This document shows, one piece after another, positions 35,491-44,576 of a stretch of DNA of 49,748 nucleotides. A program made the translations under genes and the position numbers. The stretch lies in NCBI GenBank assembly GCA_944324495.1, contig CALUWN010000014.1, forward strand, positions 1 through 49,748. The letters are read 5' to 3'. The notes under the pieces were generated by a model. It ran no database searches, had not been told where the DNA came from, and saw only the letters and a list, made by a program, of their open reading frames with translations. This stretch comes from an uncultured Mucispirillum sp. (GTDB lineage Bacteria > Chrysiogenota > Deferribacteres > Deferribacterales > Mucispirillaceae). Numbering within the stretch: the stretch's first letter is position 1; each line of letters opens with the position of its first letter.

Positions 35491-36269
35491 ACATCACCTA
35501 ATATTTCTCTAATCAAACTATAAATAGTTGATAAAAATTTATCTGGGTAATATAAAGCCAGCTCCCCATGATTAAGACCTTTATGCTCTATAATACATGT
35601 TGTTGAAACAAAATTTTTCACCATTAAAGCAGATTGTTTCACACATTTCATTTCTTTTGAACCATACATATATATTATCTTTGCAGTTGTATTTTTAATT
35701 GTTGATTTTAATGTATATGACATCATATAAGTTTTATATATACTATACAATGTTTCTTTTTTTACAGTTGGTAAATATTTTATATACAATTGTTTTTGTA
35801 TATTAGTAAAACTTCTTTTACGAGATAAACCAAGTAAAAACATTTGAATTTTACAAGATGTTCTATTAAACATTAATTTATAAAACAACCTAATAACTGC
35901 AATAGAATATTTAGCAAGAAATGGTTGAGGAAAACATATGCTTCCATCTACCACCGCAAAATGTGTAATATTATCTTTAGTAGATAATATTTCCAAAACT
36001 ACTTGACCTCCAAGAGACAACCCATATAATAACAGCAATTTTTTGCAAGATTTTTCTTCTATATAATTGATTATCTGCTTTGCACAATATTCTGTTGAAA
36101 TATATTTAGTATCACTTTCTTCGCTATGCCCGTCAAGTGTTGGAAGAATTACATAATAAAGCTTAGATAATTCTTCAATATAATTTACAAAATTCCACCA
36201 CCCCATACCAGCACCATGTATAAGCATAATATGTGGATTTTCTATATTGCCATATGTATTAAAACGCAT
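35487..36269 (-). CDS. Alpha/beta hydrolase
   Basis: A 260-residue protein of the alpha/beta hydrolase fold. The oxyanion-hole HGAGMGWWNF follows the first strands and the nucleophile elbow is GLSLG (Ser). A late GLNHGEL supplies a candidate catalytic His. There is no signal peptide or membrane segment, so it is likely cytoplasmic. Substrate unknown. It overlaps the small secreted gene and begins 15 bp after the ketopantoate reductase-Nudix gene. Confidence 0.8.
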   Translation of the reverse strand: MRFNTYGNIENPHIMLIHGAGMGWWNFVNYIEELSKLYYVILPTLDGHSEESDTKYISTEYCAKQIINYIEEKSCKKLLLLYGLSLGGQVVLEILSTKDNITHFAVVDGSICFPQPFLAKYSIAVIRLFYKLMFNRTSCKIQMFLLGLSRKRSFTNIQKQLYIKYLPTVKKETLYSIYKTYMMSYTLKSTIKNTTAKIIYMYGSKEMKCVKQSALMVKNFVSTTCIIEHKGLNHGELALYYPDKFLSTIYSLIREILGDV

Positions 36270-36283
36270 ATTTAGTCACAAAT

Positions 36284-37612
36284 CTATTTTATATATTTTT
36301 CTTTTGCCTGCTGTAATATCTGCCTGTGGTCAAATGCTATATTTTCTGGCAGGTTATCAATATGGAAATATTTTGCATCTTTTGCATCATCTGAGGCTTT
36401 TGCTTTCTCATCACAAAAATACACATATACTGCGCTAACTGTATGGCCTCTCTTATCTCTTGTGGGTTCAGAATATATGCCTAATAAATCAAGCTTTTTA
36501 ACATCTGCTTTTATGCCTGTTTCTTCTTCTAGTTCACGAATTGCAGCCTGTTCCATAGTTTCATATAAATCCACAAGCCCGCCGGGGATTGCCCAGCCTA
36601 ATGGCTCGTTTTTCCTGTCTATTAAAAGCACTTCATTTTTACTGTTTATAATAAGCACATCTGCTGCTAAAGTTGGTGATATTTGAAACCAAGCACCGTA
36701 TTTTACATTCATAATTTTTAAAAGGCAGTCGCAGTATGGAGCATGAGAGCCATGTTTTTCATGAGTTCGCACCACTACCCCTAATATTGCATCTACTTCT
36801 GGGTTTCTATTTGCTTCTATATCCTGATACATACTTGATTTAAAATTAACATGCTCTAAACATCTTGTTTTTATTTTATTATACTCTTCTTCTGCAATAT
36901 CAACGCCGCTCAAAGCTGCTGCCTGCCGTGCTTCATCAAAAAGTGATTTTGATAAAGTCATTGCATCATCATATTTACTCATTCTATAAAACGTTTTACG
37001 AAAAAGTGCAGTAAGCGGATTTAGTACAATATTTAGCATCAGCTTTGTCCACTGATATTTTTTTATATTATCAGTTACATTAGCATTAAGCTCTGCCAGA
37101 TTTAATATTTCTTCATATGTTTTTGTATGTTCTGAAAAATGACCGTCAATATGACCAAATAAAAGCCTGCCTTCTGCGTCATACTCAAGTACACCTTTTT
37201 CCTGCATAATGGCAGTTAGATATATAACTGTTGTAATAACTTTATCTTTATTAATATAAGCTGAGATTAAATCAGGGTTTTCTACACCATTTTGGATAGA
37301 AGCCACAAAGCCATCAGCTTTTAAATGTTTTGATGCCTGCTCGGCTGCCTGCACTGTATCTTTTGATTTTACACAGATTAATATTACATCATATTCTCCC
37401 TGCAATTCTTTTAAGGGGTTTACTTTCAAGTAATATGGTGATTTATCTGTATAGTTTTTAACAAGCAGCCCTTTTTCTTTTAAAGCATTATAGCCAGAGC
37501 GGGCTATAAAATCCACATTAGTAAAGCCATGCTCTACTAATTTTGAACCAATATATGAGCCAACCGCCCCAGCACCAAGCACTGCTATTTTTTTATTTAA
37601 TAAGGACTTCAT
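36284..37612 (-). CDS. Ketopantoate reductase fused to a Nudix hydrolase
   Basis: A 442-residue fusion. Residues 1-~308 form a PanE/ApbA-type reductase: dinucleotide loop VLGAGAVGSYIG (11-22), QNGVEN (107-112), the catalytic Lys190 and Asn194 in WTKLMLNIVLN, and SSMYQDIEA. This enzyme reduces ketopantoate to pantoate in CoA synthesis. Residues ~315-442 form a Nudix domain with a complete box G-x5-E-x7-RE-U-x-EE-x-G-U from Gly345 to Ile367. Both halves look active. The first 20 bases overlap the clp gene. The pyrophosphatase target is not predictable; PanE-family relatives acting on other 2-oxo acids are also possible. Confidence 0.88.
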   Translation of the reverse strand: MKSLLNKKIAVLGAGAVGSYIGSKLVEHGFTNVDFIARSGYNALKEKGLLVKNYTDKSPYYLKVNPLKELQGEYDVILICVKSKDTVQAAEQASKHLKADGFVASIQNGVENPDLISAYINKDKVITTVIYLTAIMQEKGVLEYDAEGRLLFGHIDGHFSEHTKTYEEILNLAELNANVTDNIKKYQWTKLMLNIVLNPLTALFRKTFYRMSKYDDAMTLSKSLFDEARQAAALSGVDIAEEEYNKIKTRCLEHVNFKSSMYQDIEANRNPEVDAILGVVVRTHEKHGSHAPYCDCLLKIMNVKYGAWFQISPTLAADVLIINSKNEVLLIDRKNEPLGWAIPGGLVDLYETMEQAAIRELEEETGIKADVKKLDLLGIYSEPTRDKRGHTVSAVYVYFCDEKAKASDDAKDAKYFHIDNLPENIAFDHRQILQQAKEKYIK

Positions 37613-39998
37613 TATTTTTCACCACTGCTTTATACACCTTGCGTTTTGGTGATACATCGTTTATTAAAATATCTGCTAGTTTATCTTCAATATGGTTTTG
37701 CAGTATCCTTTTCACAGGGCGTGCACCATACATATATGGGTAATCTTTTGTAAGCAGGTATTCTTTTACATCATCTGCAATAGTGATTTTTTTGCCGCTT
37801 GCTGCAAGCCTTTTATTAATATCTGCAAGCTGTAAATCAAATATTACTTTTAATTCTTCCACACCAAGTGGTTTAAAGTAAATTATATTATCAAGCCTGT
37901 TTAAAAATTCAGGAGCAAATCGCATTTTCAGCTCTCTATCTGCTGCTGATTTAAAGCGAGAATATTCTATTACTTTACTATTTTTATTACCACCAAAACC
38001 CAATGTTTTATCATCAGTGCCTTCTTTTGTGCCAATATTTGATGTTAATATAATAATGGTATTTTTAAAGTTTACTTGATGACCTAAGCTGTCAGTTACA
38101 AAGCCTTCATCAAGTATTTGCAGTAATATATTCATAACATCAGGATGAGCTTTTTCCACTTCATCAAAAAGTACAACGCTGTACGGTCTTCTACGCACCT
38201 GCTCTGTCAGTTTGCCACCTTCTTCATAGCCCACATATCCCGGAGGTGCACCCACAAGCCTTGAAACATTAAATTTTTCCATATATTCGCTCATATCTAT
38301 GCGGATAAGTGCATCTTTTGAGCCAAATACAATTTCTGCTAATCTTTTTGCAACTTCAGTTTTACCAACCCCAGTAGGCCCAAGGAAAATAAACGAGCCA
38401 AGAGGACGTTCTGGGTTTGATATACCTGCAAAACTTCTTTTGATAGATTTTGCCAAGTTATCAACTGCTTCATCCTGCCCAATTACAAACTTTTTAATTT
38501 CTTCAGCAATACCTGCCACCCTTGCTTTATCATCAGACTGTAATTTTTTAGCAGGGATGCCTGTCATAATAGATACCACTTCTGCCACATCATCTTTTGT
38601 AATAGACTGGTAGTTTTCGTTAATATCCTTATTCCAGCTGTTTATTTTTGCCATATATAAAGCATCAAGTTTATTAATTTCTTTTGTGTAATGCTCTATT
38701 TTATCATACTCATTAAAAGGGATATATTTTTCCCTTTCAGCGTTGGCAAATTTAATTTTATGCTTAATTTTTTCAATATTTTTTGGTAGCATATTTTGGC
38801 TAATTCTGCGTTTTGAGCAAGCCTCATCAATAACATCAATACTTTTATCAGGCTGAAATTTATCAGTAATATATCTATCTGTTAATGATACCACTTCTTC
38901 TGCCACATCATCTGGTATATATACCTTGTGAAATTCTTCGTAATATTTTTTAATACCTTTAATAATGGCGATAGTTTGTTTATCTGTTGGCGGCTGCACA
39001 AGTATTGTTTGAAACCTGCGGACAAGTGCTCCGTCTTTTTCAAAATATTTCCTGTATTCTGCTAATGTGGTAGCACCAATACACTGCACACCGCCACGAG
39101 CTAGTGCTGGTTTTAGCATACTTGCTGCATCAATAGAGCCTTCAGCTGCCCCTGCCCCTACTAATGTATGGATTTCATCAATAAAAAGTACCACATTTTG
39201 TACGCTTTCTATTTCTTTTAAAAGCTTTTTCATACGCTCTTCAAACTGGCCTCTATATTTTGTACCAGCAACTAAAGCACCCATTTCTAAAGATACTATA
39301 CGTTTTGTCCGCAAAAATTCTGGTATATCATCATCAAGCATTCTTCTAGCAAGCCCTTCTACAATGGCAGTTTTACCAATACCCGGCTCACCTAAAAGCA
39401 CAGCATTATTTTTCTGCCTTCTACCTAAGATTTGTAAAAGGCGTACTATTTCATCCTGCCTGCCTACAACTGGGTCTAGTTTTCCTTCTCTAGCAAGTGC
39501 TGTTAAATCTCTGCCAAATTCATCTAAAATAGGGGTTGATGAGTTTTCTTTTTCATTAGGTGATTTTTTATACATACTACGAATATCACGCCTTAATGAT
39601 TCCACATCAAAGCCCATACGGCTTAATATTACACTTGCTTTACCTTCTGTCTCCCTTACTAAGCCTATTAAAATATGTTCGGTATCAATAATTTCTTTAT
39701 CCATACCCTTAGCTTCTTCAGCAGCATATTCCAATACTTTAGTAACCAGACTACTGTAGTTTAGGTTACCTTTTACCACAAATATTTCGCTCATATCTGA
39801 GCTTCTGCGTATTTTCATAATTATAGATGAAATAGAAATATTACGTTTTGTAAATATATTTGCTGCAATACCTGTCTTTTCCATTAAAAGCCCAAGCAGT
39901 ACGTGTTCTGTATCTATAACTGGTTGAGCCAGCTTATCAGCTTCCTGTCTGGCATGAGCTAATACCTGCCTGGCTCTGTTACTTAAATTTTCAAACAT
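37593..39998 (-). CDS. clpC: ClpC/ClpA-type AAA+ unfoldase
   Basis: About 801 residues from the ATG at 39998 (MFENLSNRARQV), which has GGAG six bases upstream; a GTG reading at 40010 is less likely. Two N-terminal Clp repeats (TEHVLLGLLMEKTGIAANIF; TEHILIGLVRETEGKASVIL), two AAA+ modules with Walker A GEPGIGKT and GPTGVGKT, and Walker B LFIDEIHTL. A short middle domain sits between them. It unfolds substrates for ClpP. No ClpP gene lies in the window. ClpA is an alternative name; the motif set is closest to ClpC. Confidence 0.9.
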   Translation of the reverse strand: MFENLSNRARQVLAHARQEADKLAQPVIDTEHVLLGLLMEKTGIAANIFTKRNISISSIIMKIRRSSDMSEIFVVKGNLNYSSLVTKVLEYAAEEAKGMDKEIIDTEHILIGLVRETEGKASVILSRMGFDVESLRRDIRSMYKKSPNEKENSSTPILDEFGRDLTALAREGKLDPVVGRQDEIVRLLQILGRRQKNNAVLLGEPGIGKTAIVEGLARRMLDDDIPEFLRTKRIVSLEMGALVAGTKYRGQFEERMKKLLKEIESVQNVVLFIDEIHTLVGAGAAEGSIDAASMLKPALARGGVQCIGATTLAEYRKYFEKDGALVRRFQTILVQPPTDKQTIAIIKGIKKYYEEFHKVYIPDDVAEEVVSLTDRYITDKFQPDKSIDVIDEACSKRRISQNMLPKNIEKIKHKIKFANAEREKYIPFNEYDKIEHYTKEINKLDALYMAKINSWNKDINENYQSITKDDVAEVVSIMTGIPAKKLQSDDKARVAGIAEEIKKFVIGQDEAVDNLAKSIKRSFAGISNPERPLGSFIFLGPTGVGKTEVAKRLAEIVFGSKDALIRIDMSEYMEKFNVSRLVGAPPGYVGYEEGGKLTEQVRRRPYSVVLFDEVEKAHPDVMNILLQILDEGFVTDSLGHQVNFKNTIIILTSNIGTKEGTDDKTLGFGGNKNSKVIEYSRFKSAADRELKMRFAPEFLNRLDNIIYFKPLGVEELKVIFDLQLADINKRLAASGKKITIADDVKEYLLTKDYPYMYGARPVKRILQNHIEDKLADILINDVSPKRKVYKAVVKNNEVLIK

Positions 39999-40174
39999 AA
40001 AATTCTCCACTAAAACATTAGTACCATTAGCACTATTATATTATATATTTTATTTTTCTCAAGTGAAAAATTTTTTTAATCTATTTTTGCCGTGAAACTT
40101 TGGATTTTTTGCTTGACATTACTTATTTTATAATATATGTCTAAAACAATATTATATATATATTGTTGGGTATT

Positions 40175-40747
40175 ATGTTACAAAAAATCTATTTTAAAAT
40201 TCTTTTTGCATCAATATGTGTTTTATTATTAATAAATGTAGTTACATTTCTTATTGGGTTTAACCCAAGACAGCTTATAAATCCATCATTTTATGATGAA
40301 CGTGTTATGGCATTATATTTCCTTGGCAAAAATTTTGTTGTAGAAACTGGCATTAATATGGAAGATGTTACTCAGGATGATATTGATATATTAATTGATA
40401 AAGCTGTAGATATTTATGGGGTGGATAAAAATATGCTCTCCATAATTATTTCAAAATCTAACCAGTATGGCATCACATTAACAGGCGGTATGGGTTTAAC
40501 AGCTATTTCCATTTACGATTTTTTAAACAGTTCTTTTTCAAACCCATATAATTTTGAAGAAAACATTATGGCAGCATCTGAAACTATTGCTAAATTTAAA
40601 AACCAAGGCTTAAGCGATGAAGAAATAATAGTTCGCTTTGTTGCAGGTGATAAAATTGATAATGTAAAAGTTTTAGCAGGTCAGGAATATGATAGAGCTT
40701 ACGCTCTTGCTAATATGTACAGGATAAACCACGCAGGTATAGAATAG
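40175..40747 (+). CDS. Membrane-anchored lytic-transglycosylase-like protein lacking a clear catalytic Glu
   Basis: About 190 residues with an N-terminal membrane helix (residues ~7-28). The rest resembles an SLT transglycosylase fold: a helix ending MLSIIISKSNQYG, then GGMGLTAISIYDF and NPYNFEENIMAASETIAKF. In active SLT enzymes the first helix carries an ESxF catalytic Glu and GLMQL follows; here the place is SKSN and GMGLT. The product could be a non-catalytic peptidoglycan-binding form, or the family call is wrong. Start at 40175 preferred over the TTG at 40163. It is followed in three bases by mqnB. Confidence 0.5.
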   Translation: MLQKIYFKILFASICVLLLINVVTFLIGFNPRQLINPSFYDERVMALYFLGKNFVVETGINMEDVTQDDIDILIDKAVDIYGVDKNMLSIIISKSNQYGITLTGGMGLTAISIYDFLNSSFSNPYNFEENIMAASETIAKFKNQGLSDEEIIVRFVAGDKIDNVKVLAGQEYDRAYALANMYRINHAGIE

Positions 40748-40750
40748 CAT

Positions 40751-41404
40751 ATGTTTAGTAAGGACATTGTTATTTTTATACCATCTATTTTAGAGGCTGA
40801 GAAAATATTTAATATTCAAGGTTTTCAAAAGAATAACCATTTCTATTCATCAACTTATAATGGCCATACTGTAATCATTACAGGTGTTGGAAAGACTAAT
40901 TCTGCCATTACTTCTGCCCTTTTTCATTCTCAATATAGCACACATTCTTCCATTCTTACAGGTATATGCGGTGCATATGAAGAAAGCGGGCTTAATATTG
41001 GTGATATAGTGTGCATAGAAAAAGATTATCTTGTTGATGAATGTAATTATAACGGTGAAAATATTACCACATTAAATGAAAAAGGCTTTTTAAAAGATAA
41101 TGAATACTGCGGTATTTTTAAGTGTGTAAATGATTTTAAATCTGTTACATCTAATACTGTTTCTTTAATAGCTAATGAAAAACAGCTTGTAAAAAAATAT
41201 ATGGATAAAACAAAAGCACTAGTTGAAAATATGGAGGGAGCTGCTTTTGGGATAGCAGCAAACAGGTTTAATGTGCATCCATATCAAATAAGGGCTGTTT
41301 CAAACTATGCTTCAGTTCAAGAAAACCAAAAGTGGGACATAAAAAAAGCATGCAAAAATTTAAAAGAAGCAGTTGATTTTTTTATTAAATCCCTCGTTCA
41401 ATAA
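40751..41404 (+). CDS. mqnB: Futalosine hydrolase-like nucleoside phosphorylase family protein
   Basis: A 217-residue protein of the MTAN/PNP superfamily. It has GVGKTNSAITSALF, LTGICGAYEESGLNIGDIV and VENMEGAAFGIAANRF, the last with the catalytic Glu of the family. The pattern matches MqnB, which releases hypoxanthine from futalosine in the alternative menaquinone pathway. Distinction from MTA/SAH nucleosidase by eye is not certain. Its end overlaps the 3' end of the convergent YihY gene by 20 bases. Confidence 0.75.
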   Translation: MFSKDIVIFIPSILEAEKIFNIQGFQKNNHFYSSTYNGHTVIITGVGKTNSAITSALFHSQYSTHSSILTGICGAYEESGLNIGDIVCIEKDYLVDECNYNGENITTLNEKGFLKDNEYCGIFKCVNDFKSVTSNTVSLIANEKQLVKKYMDKTKALVENMEGAAFGIAANRFNVHPYQIRAVSNYASVQENQKWDIKKACKNLKEAVDFFIKSLVQ

Positions 41405-42683
41405 TATTATTTAAAAGCTCTTTTGAAATATCTGGGCTAACTGATACTATTTTTTCATACATTTCTTTAGGTATTTTTAAGGCATAGCCCGGCACTTGGC
41501 AAACTGCATCAGTAGAATAAACCATATCACCTATTACACCACTTTCACCAAAAAAAGAATTTGTTGGAATATCTGTAATAAATTTGCCGTCACGCTCTAA
41601 AAACACAATACCAGATAAAAGCATATAAATATATCCACCCTGCTGATTGTATGAAAAAAGCTTATCACCTTTATTAAGTTTTAGTTCGTATTTTTTCATA
41701 GATGATAATGCTGTTGTAAACATTAATCTATCAAGAAAAAAAGGTTTATAGTGGTAAGTGTTATAATATTTTACAATTTCTAATTCTGCATAATGGCTTA
41801 TAACATATATAAATGTAGCATAAAAATAAAAGAGTATAAATAATACATACATCCAAATAAGAGCAATAATTAACGCACTAATAACTCCATATATAAGGTT
41901 ATATTTGGATGCGTTAATAAATACTCCAAGTAATTTTTGAGTAAGGTAAATACTTACAATAAATAAAATAGCACCAGCAAGTGCATAAGTACCTTTTATT
42001 TTTACTTTTGGTATAAATTTATATAAAATAAATGAAATAAATAAAGCAAGAATAACAGGATAATAGCTTGTAAGGCTGTTTAAAAATGATAAATCTATTA
42101 AATCATTAAGCCCAAATTCATTAATAAGCTTATCAAGCTGCTTTGTAACCGCACTTATTATAAAAAACGAAAGAGCAGCAACAAAAGTAATAGGTAAAAA
42201 TATTAAAGATACTAAATTATTTTTTAATATCCCCCTTTTTTTGCTGGAAATAAAAACAATATCAAACCCGTTTCTAATGCTTGTAAATACAAGGCGAGAG
42301 CTCCATAAAAGCCCCAAAGCACCCACAAACCCATAAAAAGAGCTGCTGCCCTTTAAAAGCCCCATACTTTCAAAAAACTGCCTGTTAATAGCAGGGTTAA
42401 TGTTAGATAACAGTTGAAAAAAATAGTCTGATACTTTTCCGTAACCAGAAAGCCAAATATCAAGCACAAAAACAAAAAATAATGCAAGCGGCACAATGGA
42501 TAATAAAAAATAAAAAGCACCAGAAGCTGCATGGTTTATAAGGCTGTTTCTAGCAAAAATGCTTATGGTTAAATATATACGCCTAATAAGAGTAAATGGG
42601 TAAAATGTACGAATAAGCTCTACTGGCTGTATATCTATTTTTTCAATAAGTTCATCTTTTGCATTAAGTAATTTATCCTGCAA
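41385..42683 (-). CDS. YihY-type membrane protein with C-terminal cyclic-nucleotide-binding-like domain
   Basis: A 432-residue protein. Residues ~30-300 have six hydrophobic helices and the YihY/BrkB pattern (HAASGAFYFLLSIVPLALF, GLLWSSRLVFTSIRNGF). The last ~110 residues form a beta-rich CAP-like domain (LNKGDKLFSYNQQGGYIYML, FFGESGVIGD). The phosphate-binding cassette reads FGESGVIG, where functional cyclic nucleotide domains usually have FGExAL then an Arg; the Arg is absent, so binding of a nucleotide is doubtful. The fusion is uncommon. Function of YihY proteins is not settled. Confidence 0.82.
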   Translation of the reverse strand: MQDKLLNAKDELIEKIDIQPVELIRTFYPFTLIRRIYLTISIFARNSLINHAASGAFYFLLSIVPLALFFVFVLDIWLSGYGKVSDYFFQLLSNINPAINRQFFESMGLLKGSSSFYGFVGALGLLWSSRLVFTSIRNGFDIVFISSKKRGILKNNLVSLIFLPITFVAALSFFIISAVTKQLDKLINEFGLNDLIDLSFLNSLTSYYPVILALFISFILYKFIPKVKIKGTYALAGAILFIVSIYLTQKLLGVFINASKYNLIYGVISALIIALIWMYVLFILFYFYATFIYVISHYAELEIVKYYNTYHYKPFFLDRLMFTTALSSMKKYELKLNKGDKLFSYNQQGGYIYMLLSGIVFLERDGKFITDIPTNSFFGESGVIGDMVYSTDAVCQVPGYALKIPKEMYEKIVSVSPDISKELLNNIIERGI

Positions 42684-43016
42684 AAAATCACCTTCATAAT
42701 TTACTATTTTGATATAATCTACCTTATAAAATAAAAATTTACAAGTAACTTTTATACAATTTATCCTTTCCTTATTTTTTTAGCTAAAAATATGATACTA
42801 TTTTACTATTATATTAACAAATTTTATTTATTTTGGTTTATGAAAATAATTTATTTACATATTGAGTTTTTTAATATATAATATATACGCCTTAAATTTG
42901 AAGTCTTAAATATTCCAAAAAACTACTTTTTTTATCTTAATTTATGGTTGACATATTATTTTTTATGGTGTTCAATAGAGAGTATAGAAATAATCTCATG
43001 AAAGGAGTAAAAGTCT
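42684..43016. other. Divergent promoter region, no gene seen
   Basis: About 330 A/T-rich bases between the YihY gene (minus) and the carboxylase operon (plus). It contains the carboxylase promoter candidate and ribosome site at its right end. No ORF, repeat or RNA feature of note was seen. Confidence 0.6.
42948..42976 (+). promoter_or_regulatory. Promoter candidate for the acyl-CoA carboxylase operon
   Basis: A perfect TTGACA at 42948-42953 and TTCAAT at 42971-42976 (four of six matches) are 17 bases apart. AAAGGAG at 43000-43006 gives a strong ribosome site before the ATG at 43017. Confidence 0.5.
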
Positions 43017-44561
43017 ATGCAGGATAAAATTGAAAAACTCAGGGAGCTGTCATCTCAAGCAGAGCTTGGTGGCGGTATCCAAAGGATTGAAAAACAACAT
43101 CAGGCTGGAAAGCTTACAGCCAGAGAAAGAATTGACCTTCTTTTAGATAAGGGCACATTTATGGAGTTTGATAAGTTTGTTACACACCGTTGTACAAACT
43201 TTGGAATGGAAAAACAAAAATATTTAGGTGATGGTGTAGTTACAGGTACTGGTCTTATTAACGGCAGAACTGTTTTTGTATTTGCACAAGATTTTACTGT
43301 TTTTGGTGGCTCACTTTCTAAAACATTATCAGAAAAAATATGCAAAATTATGGATATGGCAGTTAATATGGGTGCTCCAGTTATTGGTTTAAATGACTCA
43401 GGCGGTGCACGTATTCAAGAAGGTGTTCAATCTTTGGCAGGTTATGCTGATATTTTCTTAAGAAACACACTTTCTTCAGGTGTTATCCCACAAATTAGTG
43501 CAATTATGGGACCTTGTGCTGGTGGTGCAGTTTATTCTCCTGCATTAACAGACTTTATCTTCATGGTTAAAGATACAAGTTACATGTTCTTAACTGGACC
43601 AGATGTTATTAAAACAGTTACAAATGAAGAAGTTACAAAAGAAGATTTAGGTGGCTGCTCTGTGCATAATGCTACAAGTGGTGTTGCACACTTTGCCACA
43701 GAAAATGATACAGATTGTATTGTTAAGGTGAGAGAATTAATGTCTTACCTGCCACAAAACAACATGGAGGAAGCTCCATTTAAAGCTACAATTGATGATG
43801 CAAACAGGCTTGAACCAAACCTTGAAACTATTGTTCCTGATAACCCAAATATGCCATATGACATGAAAGAAGTTATCAAAAAAGTAGTTGATGATGGCCA
43901 TTTCTTTGAAGTTCAGGAAGATTTTGCTAAAAACATTATTATAGGCTATGCAAGGTTAAACGGTAAAACTGTTGGTATAGTTGCTAACCAGCCACAAGTA
44001 TTAGCAGGTGCTTTAAACGTTGATGCATCAGTTAAAGCTGGTAGATTTGTTCGTTTTTGCGATGCTTTTAATATTCCACTTCTTACACTTGTTGACGTTC
44101 CGGGGTTTATGCCGGGGGTTAGCGAAGAAAAAGGTGGTATTATTCGCCATGGTGCTAAACTTTTATATGCTTACTGCGAAGCTACTGTTCCGAAAGTTAC
44201 ATTAATTACAAGAAAAGCATACGGTGGTGCATATGACGTTATGAGCTCTAAACATTTAAGGGGCGATATTAACTATGCTTACCCTACTGCTGAAATTGCA
44301 GTTATGGGTCCTGAAGGTGCTGTTAAAATCCTTTCTCGTAAAGATATTAGTGAGGCAAGCGACCCAGCAGCAAAAGAAAAAGAGCTTGTACAAGAATATA
44401 GAGATACTTTTGCAAACCCATATAGAGCGGCAGAGCTTGGCTATATTGATGAAATCATTGAGCCAGCAGTTACAAGGCCAAAACTTATCCGTGCTTTTGA
44501 AATGCTTGCTAATAAACGTGTGGGTAACCTGCCACGTAAACACGGTAATATACCACTCTAG
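43017..44561 (+). CDS. Propionyl-CoA-type carboxyltransferase subunit
   Basis: A 514-residue carboxyltransferase that moves CO2 from carboxybiotin to an acyl-CoA. It has the crotonase-like halves: [19 protein letters not shown] with [17 protein letters not shown] in the N-half and [21 protein letters not shown] with [13 protein letters not shown] in the C-half. The Asp in GGAYDVM matches propionyl-CoA-preferring enzymes (the residue shown in Streptomyces PccB to govern acyl choice). Length is typical of PccB/MmdA. First of three genes, 15 bp before the biotin carboxylase. Methylmalonyl-CoA decarboxylase is a possible alternative, but the ATP-using partner favours a carboxylase. Confidence 0.92.
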   Translation: MQDKIEKLRELSSQAELGGGIQRIEKQHQAGKLTARERIDLLLDKGTFMEFDKFVTHRCTNFGMEKQKYLGDGVVTGTGLINGRTVFVFAQDFTVFGGSLSKTLSEKICKIMDMAVNMGAPVIGLNDSGGARIQEGVQSLAGYADIFLRNTLSSGVIPQISAIMGPCAGGAVYSPALTDFIFMVKDTSYMFLTGPDVIKTVTNEEVTKEDLGGCSVHNATSGVAHFATENDTDCIVKVRELMSYLPQNNMEEAPFKATIDDANRLEPNLETIVPDNPNMPYDMKEVIKKVVDDGHFFEVQEDFAKNIIIGYARLNGKTVGIVANQPQVLAGALNVDASVKAGRFVRFCDAFNIPLLTLVDVPGFMPGVSEEKGGIIRHGAKLLYAYCEATVPKVTLITRKAYGGAYDVMSSKHLRGDINYAYPTAEIAVMGPEGAVKILSRKDISEASDPAAKEKELVQEYRDTFANPYRAAELGYIDEIIEPAVTRPKLIRAFEMLANKRVGNLPRKHGNIPL

Positions 44562-44576
44562 GTTAAGGAGATAGTT

